Assembly: GCA_964556425.1 (NCBI GenBank)
Contig: CAZKWC010000114.1
Coordinates: 1 to 5,169 of the forward strand
Source: JALQUL01 sp964556425
Lineage (GTDB): Bacteria > Pseudomonadota > Gammaproteobacteria > Burkholderiales > Burkholderiaceae_C
Length of the DNA stretch: 5,169 nt
Reading direction: 5' to 3'
Shown here: positions 1 through 5,169 of the stretch, one piece after another
Position numbering within the stretch: position 1 is the first letter of the stretch
Layout of the letters: every line of letters starts with the position of its first letter
Notes under the pieces: model-generated
Told to the model about the DNA's origin: nothing
The model's input: only the letters and a program-made list of their open reading frames with translations
Databases searched by the model: none
Translations under genes and position numbers: made by a program

Positions 1-794
1 AAAGCCCTAATCAACAATTGATCTTCTTGCCACTGAGCAAAAGCAGCCAATGGCATAGAACAACTACCCCCAAGAGCTTTGCTTACTGCTCGCTCGGCAA
101 TAATCGCTAAACTAGTTGGTGTGTGTTGAAACAGCTGTAAAGCTTCATGTAAAGGCTGATTGCTACTAAGTATTTCAATGCCAATTGCACCTTGTCCTGC
201 TGCTGGAAGCATTTCTTCAGGTTCAAAAATCTTCGCAATTCTGGACTCTAGATGTAACCTTTTTAATCCTGCGGTGGCTAAAATAATTCCATCGAAGTTT
301 CCGTCATCTAATTTCTTTAAACGTGTATCTAAATTACCACGCAATGGAACAATTTTAAGATCGGGGCGAATCGACCTTAGTAGTACAACACGGCGCAAAC
401 TTGAGGTTCCCACTACCGCACCTAAAGGTAAATCTTGCACACTTTTATAATGGTTAGACACAAATGCATCACGAGGATCTTCCCGCTCTAATATACAAGA
501 GAGTTGAAAACCTTCAGGCAATTCCATGGGTACATCTTTTAATGAATGCACCGCTAAATGCGCTTGTTCAGAGAGTAAAGCGAGTTCTAACTCTTTTACA
601 AACAAACCTTTACCACCTACTTTACTCAGTGATCGATCTAAAATTTGGTCGCCTTTAGTGGTCATCCCTAATAGCTCTACAGGGTAACCTTGAGTTTCTA
701 ATAAGGTTTTTACGTGGTTTGCCTGCCATAATGCTAAGCGACTTTCGCGTGTAGCTATGACTAGTTTTAAAGTTGTGGTTTCTTGGCTATTCAA
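1..794 (-). CDS. hemC: Hydroxymethylbilane synthase (porphobilinogen deaminase), 3' end cut by window edge
   Basis: This cytoplasmic enzyme joins four porphobilinogen molecules into hydroxymethylbilane, an early step of haem and other tetrapyrrole synthesis. Translating the minus strand gives 264 codons without a stop. Recognisable motifs in order are VIATRESRLALWQA (12-25, Arg16 matching E. coli Arg11), KGLFVKELE (62-70), HSLKDVP (83-89, Asp87 matching catalytic Asp84), GTSSLRR (129-135), LRGNLDTRL (151-159), PAAGQGAIGIE (197-207) and LGGSCSMPLA (241-250). Cys244 there should carry the dipyrromethane cofactor. The usual length is about 310 residues, so roughly 45 C-terminal residues lie beyond the left edge. 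The start is inferred: an in-frame stop lies upstream and no ATG occurs between it and the first conserved motif. A TTG at 794-792 gives the usual short N-terminus, with a weak AGAG eight bases upstream. hemD often follows hemC in this group and may lie just outside. Family assignment is very secure; the exact start is less so. Confidence 0.96.
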   Translation of the reverse strand, partial: MNSQETTTLKLVIATRESRLALWQANHVKTLLETQGYPVELLGMTTKGDQILDRSLSKVGGKGLFVKELELALLSEQAHLAVHSLKDVPMELPEGFQLSCILEREDPRDAFVSNHYKSVQDLPLGAVVGTSSLRRVVLLRSIRPDLKIVPLRGNLDTRLKKLDDGNFDGIILATAGLKRLHLESRIAKIFEPEEMLPAAGQGAIGIEILSSNQPLHEALQLFQHTPTSLAIIAERAVSKALGGSCSMPLAAFAQWQEDQLLIRA

Positions 795-872
795 TTTGGT
801 AACTCTGTAGAAATTTTGTTCTCGCGAACAGGGTTATTCTTTACTATTTACTGCTCACTTCATTTAATCATC
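795..872. promoter_or_regulatory. Divergent hemC-ppc intergenic region
   Basis: These 78 bases separate the proposed TTG start of hemC (minus) from the ATG of ppc (plus), so both promoters and any shared operator should lie here or just inside the genes. For ppc, TACTAT at 842-847 is a possible -10 element, but I see no well-spaced -35 partner. For hemC I see no convincing promoter hexamers. The region is AT-rich except for an inverted repeat at 817-830. Assignment as regulatory follows from the gene arrangement; the individual promoter elements are not resolved. Confidence 0.5.
817..830. promoter_or_regulatory. Small inverted repeat, possible operator
   Basis: TGTTC and GAACA form perfect 5-bp arms around a TCGC spacer, near the middle of the hemC-ppc gap. 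The dyad covers the place where a -35 element would sit for the possible ppc -10 at 842-847, so a bound protein there could affect ppc, hemC or both. I do not recognise it as the site of a known regulator. A 5-bp dyad of this kind can also occur by chance, so this is a tentative call. Confidence 0.25.
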
Positions 873-3761
873 ATGACTAAATCTAACACTCCTACTACCA
901 ACTTAAGCGACTCGGCTCGACAAAAGCTAAAAGAAAAGCCTTTATTTGAAGATATTCGACTTTTAGGTCGGATTCTAGGAGACGTTATTAGAGAGCAAGA
1001 AGGTCAAGACTGTTTTGATTTAATCGAAGAAATTCGTAAATTATCGGTTAGTTTTAGACGCGATTCGGATCACGGTGCTGGCGAAGCCATGAATGCTTTG
1101 TTAAAAAACTTAACTGCTGACCAAACCGTTAGCGTCATACGCGGATTCACCTATTTTAGCCATTTAGCGAACCTTGCAGAAGACAGACATCATATTCGTC
1201 GTAGAGAAGTGCATGAAAGAGCTGGAAATAACCAAGAAGGTAGTATTGAGGTGGCTATTGCGAGGTGTCGCTGGGCTGGTGTCACTAGTACACAAATTAA
1301 ATCAATGCTAGATAAAAGCTTTGTTTCACCCGTTTTAACTGCTCATCCTACAGAAGTACAACGTAAAAGTGTTTTAGATGCTGAACGAGCCATTGCTCAC
1401 TTATTAACTGAGCGTGACACTATCCGAGCTTTACAACAACAATCATCTCAAAATACAAAACCAGAAAAAGATGCTCTAGCCCCTAAACAATTGGCTATCA
1501 ATGAGTTGCATTTAAGAGCGAGAGTGAGCCAACTATGGCAAACGCGTTTATTACGATTTTCAAAATTAACAGTACAAGATGAAATTGAAAATGCCTTAAG
1601 CTATTACGATGCTACATTTTTGCGTGAAATACCTAAAATTTATCAACAACTCGAAGAAACTTTAGATAGTAAGTCGATTCCAAGCTTTTTAAAAATGGGC
1701 CACTGGATTGGTGGTGATAGAGACGGCAATCCAAATGTGAATGCTGACACACTTAGATACGCATTAAAACGTCAAGCAGAAGTAGCGCTGCGCCATTACC
1801 TCACAGAGGTGCACTATTTAGGACTTGAATTATCAATGTCTGCCATTTTGGTACCCTTGTCTGAAAAAATGCAGGCCTTGGCAGACGCCTCCCCAGATCA
1901 AAATGACCATCGCTCTGACGAGCCTTATCGTCGTGCACTCACCTATATTTATGCAAGGTTAGCAGCCACTCTTCAATCTTTGTGTGGTGGTACTGCTGCA
2001 CGCCACGCACTTGCTCCTCAAAATCCCTACATAACGGCTCAAGAGTTTTCAGCCGATTTGCGTATTATTGAAGAGTCTTTAGAAAATCATTTTGGTTCTT
2101 TACTCGCCGATCACCGCTTGCGCCCTTTAATTCGTGCGGTTGATGTATTTGGTTTTCATTTAGCAGCAGTCGATTTACGACAAAACTCTGCCGATCATGA
2201 AAGTGTAGTGAGCGAATTGTTAGCGGGTGCTCAATTGTGCGCCGCTTATTCCAATTTAAATGAAGAACAACGTCAAGAAATTTTGCTTAAAGTCTTAAAC
2301 GACCCACGCCCATTGAAAGTTCACGACTATGCCTATAGCGATCATGCAAAATCAGAATTAGCGATTTTTGAAGCCGCCAAAGATAAGCATAAGCGTTATG
2401 GTAAAGAGTCTATTCTTCACTATATTATTAGTCACACAGAGGCAGTCAGTGATTTACTTGAGGTCTTAGTTTTACAAAAAGAAGTAGGGCTAATGCGTGG
2501 CACCTTAAATAACAACGGCCAACATGACTTAATCGTAGTGCCACTTTTTGAAACTATTGCTGACTTGCAAGATGCCTCTCGTATTATGCAAAATTATTTT
2601 GCTTTGCCTGGTATTACGGCTCAAATCAAACGCTCTTGTCTTGATCAAGATATTATGTTGGGTTACTCAGACAGTAACAAAGATGGCGGTATTTTTACCA
2701 GCAACTGGGAGCTCTATCAGGCTGAGTGTGCTTTAGTCGAATTATTCACGCCTCTAGAGCGTCAACATGGCATTCGTTTACGAATGTTCCACGGACGTGG
2801 TGGCACAGTAGGTCGTGGCGGTGGTCCTAGTTACGAAGCCATTTTGGCTCAACCTGCAGGTACGGTAAGAGGTCAAATCCGTCTTACTGAACAAGGTGAG
2901 GTAATTGCCTCTAAATATGCCAATCCAGAAATTGGTAGGCGGAATCTTGAAACTTTGGTAGCAGCTACTTTAGAGGCTTCTTTAATACCCGCCAGCCTTG
3001 AAGTACCTGAGTCCTTCTTAGAGGCAGCAGCCGAGCTTTCTAGCCTCAGTATGCAAGCTTATAGGGGCTTAGTTTATGAAACTGCTGGTTTTGATCAATA
3101 TTTCTTTGATAGCACACCTATCAGGGAAATTGCACAACTCAATTTAGGTTCTCGACCTGCTTCACGTAAAGCCAACCAAAAAATTGAAGACCTGCGCGCT
3201 ATTCCATGGACTTTTAGCTGGGGTCAATGTCGTTTAACACTACCTGGTTGGTTTGGTTTTGGGTCAGCTGTTGAAGCATTTTTAGCTGGTCAGCCAGTCA
3301 GTAAATCTAATAAATCTAAAAAACCTGTTGTACTAAGTGCTGCCGCAAAAAAACAGCGTTTAATGTTATTGCAACGCATGGCTAGAGAATGGCCATTCTT
3401 TAAAACACTCTTAAGCAATATGGATATGGTGATGGCTAAAAGCGACCTCGCCTTAGGTTCACGTTATGCCGAGCTAGTTCAAAACAAAGCAAAAAGTAAA
3501 CAAATCTACGGCTTAATTGAAGCCGAATGGACAAAGAGCGGTAATGCATTGAGTCTAATTACAGGCGAGAAACGTCGCTTAGCCCACAACTCTGCACTTA
3601 AACGTTCTATTCATCATCGCTTCCCTTATATTGACCCACTTCATCATTTGCAGGTAGAACTGATTAAGCGTTATCGTAAAGGTGCTACCGAAGAAAAGGT
3701 ACAACGTGGTATTCATTTATCAATTAACGGAATTGCCGCTGGTTTACGCAATACTGGCTAA
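873..3761 (+). CDS. ppc: Phosphoenolpyruvate carboxylase, complete
   Basis: This cytoplasmic enzyme carboxylates phosphoenolpyruvate with bicarbonate to oxaloacetate, the anaplerotic supply of the TCA cycle and aspartate-family amino acids. The 962-residue product has LTAHPTE (155-161, catalytic His158), GGDRDGNPNVN (280-290), AAVDLRQNS (431-439), GYSDSNKDGG (597-606, Lys603) and the signature FHGRGGTVGRGGG (639-651; His640, Arg642 and Arg648 matching E. coli His579, Arg581 and Arg587). Residues of the E. coli aspartate inhibition site also appear kept: Arg648, Lys856, Arg916 and Asn960 in the terminal RNTG. Feedback inhibition by aspartate or malate is therefore likely. It is longer than the 883-residue E. 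coli protein, partly through hydrophilic inserts near 186-205 and 808-826. The ATG at 873 is chosen because a further in-frame TTG at 783 would add 30 hydrophobic, unaligned residues and overlap hemC by 12 bases. No clear Shine-Dalgarno precedes the ATG. A hairpin terminator follows the stop. Confidence 0.98.
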   Translation: MTKSNTPTTNLSDSARQKLKEKPLFEDIRLLGRILGDVIREQEGQDCFDLIEEIRKLSVSFRRDSDHGAGEAMNALLKNLTADQTVSVIRGFTYFSHLANLAEDRHHIRRREVHERAGNNQEGSIEVAIARCRWAGVTSTQIKSMLDKSFVSPVLTAHPTEVQRKSVLDAERAIAHLLTERDTIRALQQQSSQNTKPEKDALAPKQLAINELHLRARVSQLWQTRLLRFSKLTVQDEIENALSYYDATFLREIPKIYQQLEETLDSKSIPSFLKMGHWIGGDRDGNPNVNADTLRYALKRQAEVALRHYLTEVHYLGLELSMSAILVPLSEKMQALADASPDQNDHRSDEPYRRALTYIYARLAATLQSLCGGTAARHALAPQNPYITAQEFSADLRIIEESLENHFGSLLADHRLRPLIRAVDVFGFHLAAVDLRQNSADHESVVSELLAGAQLCAAYSNLNEEQRQEILLKVLNDPRPLKVHDYAYSDHAKSELAIFEAAKDKHKRYGKESILHYIISHTEAVSDLLEVLVLQKEVGLMRGTLNNNGQHDLIVVPLFETIADLQDASRIMQNYFALPGITAQIKRSCLDQDIMLGYSDSNKDGGIFTSNWELYQAECALVELFTPLERQHGIRLRMFHGRGGTVGRGGGPSYEAILAQPAGTVRGQIRLTEQGEVIASKYANPEIGRRNLETLVAATLEASLIPASLEVPESFLEAAAELSSLSMQAYRGLVYETAGFDQYFFDSTPIREIAQLNLGSRPASRKANQKIEDLRAIPWTFSWGQCRLTLPGWFGFGSAVEAFLAGQPVSKSNKSKKPVVLSAAAKKQRLMLLQRMAREWPFFKTLLSNMDMVMAKSDLALGSRYAELVQNKAKSKQIYGLIEAEWTKSGNALSLITGEKRRLAHNSALKRSIHHRFPYIDPLHHLQVELIKRYRKGATEEKVQRGIHLSINGIAAGLRNTG

Positions 3762-3782
3762 GCGTTTGAATTAAGTCTGCAT

Positions 3783-3819
3783 TAAAAGGGTGATGTGTTT
3801 TACATCACCCTTTTATTTT
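3783..3819. terminator. Intrinsic terminator, probably bidirectional, between ppc and the MFS gene
   Basis: A 14-bp perfect stem pairs 3783-3796 (TAAAAGGGTGATGT) with 3802-3815 (ACATCACCCTTTTA) around a five-base loop, GTTTT. On the plus strand the right arm ends in TTTTA and is followed by TTTT at 3816-3819, giving the U-rich tail of a Rho-independent terminator 21 bases after the ppc stop. On the minus strand the stem also ends in CCCTTTTA, so it can stop transcripts from the convergent transporter gene, whose stop codon is at 3855-3853. Confidence 0.9.
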
Positions 3820-3852
3820 GAACCAACTAGTGGATTCATGATGAATGTATTG

Positions 3853-5055
3853 CTATGCTTTGGGATCTTTAGCAGTACTTAGTTTATGAGCTAATGAATG
3901 GTTTTGATTGGATGGTAAAAAGCTAATTGCCAACAAAGTAATCAAGGCAATACATGTCATTATTGTGAATAAGGTGGTAAATCCGCCAGCTTTTACAAGC
4001 GGTCCTAATAACCAAACCGCAATAGAACTAATACTAAACGATACAGCTAAACGCATACCCATTATTCTAGAGCGCATCGAATCATTAACGTATTGTGTCA
4101 ATATGGCATCGGTAAATGGTATAGCTCCAAAAATAAAAATCATTAAGGCAATTAAAAGAAAATAAAAAAACCAGCCATTCGAATAAGTTGCCAAAAATAA
4201 TATTGGTATTTGCAAAGCTACAATCCACAAATAAAGTTTTTTAAGATTCACTTTATCTAATAACTTGCCAACGACCAACTGAGAAAAGGAAGCTAATAAA
4301 TACACTAAAAATAACAAGCTACCAATTTGAGTGGGGTCATTTAAAATGCTTGATAGTCGCTCGGTTAAAACTTGTGTATTTCCATTCGTTGTAAAATTAA
4401 ACAACAAACTACCTGTGGCTGATGTAATTGTCATAATTAAAAAAACGTGGCCAACTGGTTCACGATGCTTATCTTTTTTTGGATTTGAAATTGGATTGGC
4501 TGGTGTTGTAGCTATCTTTGATGTAAAAAATGCAAAAAATAATCCTAATATTGCTGCAATTGCTGCTGGTACTATAAAAGCAGATCTCCAGCCCCATTGA
4601 GCGACTAAAAAGCTGGTCAGAATGGATGCAATAGCAACTCCCAAATTACCAACTAAACCGTTGACTCCTATCACAAGACCTGGTTGATTGGTGTTTTGCA
4701 ACAGCATGGGAATTCCGACTGGGTGATAAATCGAAGCAAATAAACCAATCAAGGCCAAGCCAATTGCTAATTGCAATGGCGTCTGCGATAAGGCGACTAT
4801 TAGTGCAGCACCAAATAAGCCAGCAAAAAAAACGAGCATCATTTGCCGTCGGCCCCACTTTTCCGCTAATTTACCCGCTGGGTATGACGCTATTCCAAAT
4901 AAAAAAAACATTCCAGAAGCATAAGGCATTAAATCTTCCCAGCGCTTTACACCTAAATCATGACTAATTTTGAGAACGGCTGTAGCAAATATCAATAAAA
5001 ACAAATGATCAAGCGCGTGTGCAAGATTTAATAAAATGGAGACTGTTTTATTCAT
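3853..5055 (-). CDS. Major facilitator superfamily (MFS) transporter, substrate unknown
   Basis: This is a 400-residue inner-membrane protein with about twelve hydrophobic helices in two six-helix halves. Helices lie roughly at 5-30, 44-62, 71-90, 95-115, 127-152, 156-178, then 201-222, 243-263, 270-290, 293-313, 330-353 and 357-381. The hydrophilic stretch at 179-200, rich in Lys and Pro, is the central cytoplasmic loop typical of MFS carriers. Motif A is clear between helices 2 and 3 (GKLAEKWGRRQ, 61-71), with a weaker copy in the second half (GKLLDKVNLKK, 263-273). SIYHPVG at 108-114 in helix 4 recalls the FHPEG-type motif of Fsr-like drug exporters, but that does not settle the substrate. 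MFS carriers use ion gradients to move small molecules. The ATG at 5055-5053 places the first helix at the N-terminus; no strong ribosome binding site precedes it. It is transcribed convergently to ppc, apparently alone at its 3' end, and shows no functional link to ppc or hemC. Confidence 0.93.
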   Translation of the reverse strand: MNKTVSILLNLAHALDHLFLLIFATAVLKISHDLGVKRWEDLMPYASGMFFLFGIASYPAGKLAEKWGRRQMMLVFFAGLFGAALIVALSQTPLQLAIGLALIGLFASIYHPVGIPMLLQNTNQPGLVIGVNGLVGNLGVAIASILTSFLVAQWGWRSAFIVPAAIAAILGLFFAFFTSKIATTPANPISNPKKDKHREPVGHVFLIMTITSATGSLLFNFTTNGNTQVLTERLSSILNDPTQIGSLLFLVYLLASFSQLVVGKLLDKVNLKKLYLWIVALQIPILFLATYSNGWFFYFLLIALMIFIFGAIPFTDAILTQYVNDSMRSRIMGMRLAVSFSISSIAVWLLGPLVKAGGFTTLFTIMTCIALITLLAISFLPSNQNHSLAHKLSTAKDPKA

Positions 5056-5087
5056 AAAGTTCGACTTGTAGCTTGGTAAGTTAAGAC

Positions 5088-5115
5088 ATTTTACCCCTCA
5101 GTCCCCCCTTGGCAG
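5088..5115 (-). promoter_or_regulatory. Candidate promoter for the MFS transporter gene
   Basis: On the minus strand CTGCCA (5115-5110, four of six matches to TTGACA) is followed after 16 bases by TAAAAT (5093-5088, five of six matches to TATAAT). Transcription would begin near 5081, giving a leader of about 25 bases before the ATG. The spacer is unusual in holding runs of six and four G. Position and hexamers fit a sigma-70 promoter, but this is a match by eye only. Confidence 0.4.
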
Positions 5116-5169
5116 GGTGTAATAAAGAGACACAGCCCTTTACGGTGGGGAGCTTCTATCCAGAAACGA

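Noticed and set aside
160..658. Two open frames on the plus strand (160-450 and 464-658).
   Set aside because: They lie antisense to hemC, whose translation carries all the family motifs over the same bases; they resemble no protein I know.
783..872. A 30-residue N-terminal extension of PEPC from a TTG at 783.
   Set aside because: The added residues are hydrophobic, do not match PEPC N-termini, and the start falls inside hemC; the ATG at 873 is better.
2548..2736. A short open frame inside ppc in another frame.
   Set aside because: It is fully contained in the conserved PEPC coding region and has no features of its own.
3834..3846. Palindrome ATTCAT-G-ATGAAT just after the transporter stop.
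   Set aside because: The single-base spacer cannot form a hairpin loop, and the site lies between a terminator and the end of a gene where an operator is unlikely.
3908..4967. Open frames on both strands overlapping the transporter gene (3908-4165, 4331-4600 and 4764-4967 plus; 4646-4858 minus).
   Set aside because: All are out-of-frame or antisense to the 400-residue MFS frame, which has a full twelve-helix pattern and motif A.
5091..5169. Possible riboswitch or small RNA (4.5S, 6S or metabolite-sensing leader) in the G/C-rich upstream region.
   Set aside because: I compared it with the conserved cores I know and none matched; the sequence is too short at the edge to judge further.

Overview
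The window reads as an ordinary chromosomal segment of an AT-rich proteobacterium, most likely a betaproteobacterium. Two things point that way. A haem-biosynthesis gene (hemC) lies back to back with phosphoenolpyruvate carboxylase (ppc), an order I associate with Burkholderiales-type genomes. The PEPC protein also has motif variants (for example WGQCRLTLPGWFGFGSAV near the C-terminus) that I associate with that class. Base composition looks well below 50% GC by eye, which would fit a reduced or AT-shifted lineage rather than a typical high-GC Burkholderia. The species cannot be named from this sequence.

Layout from left to right. Positions 1-794 (minus strand) carry the first 264 codons of hemC, cut by the left edge; its best start is a TTG. 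Positions 795-872 are a short divergent intergenic region containing a small inverted repeat. Positions 873-3761 (plus) hold a complete ppc of 962 codons with all catalytic and aspartate-feedback residues that I could align to the E. coli enzyme. Positions 3783-3819 form a strong hairpin between the convergent ends of ppc and the next gene, probably a terminator working in both directions. Positions 3853-5055 (minus) encode a 400-residue 12-helix MFS transporter of unknown substrate. Positions 5056-5169 are its upstream region, with a candidate promoter and G/C-rich tracts; no gene is securely identified there.

Functionally, hemC makes the tetrapyrrole precursor and ppc replenishes oxaloacetate for the TCA cycle and aspartate-family synthesis. 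Both are core metabolism, and their divergent starts share a regulatory gap of only 78 bp. The transporter shows no evident functional link to either. None of the three genes is preceded by a strong Shine-Dalgarno sequence. I found no RNA gene, CRISPR array, insertion sequence or prophage, and nothing that looks like a new system.
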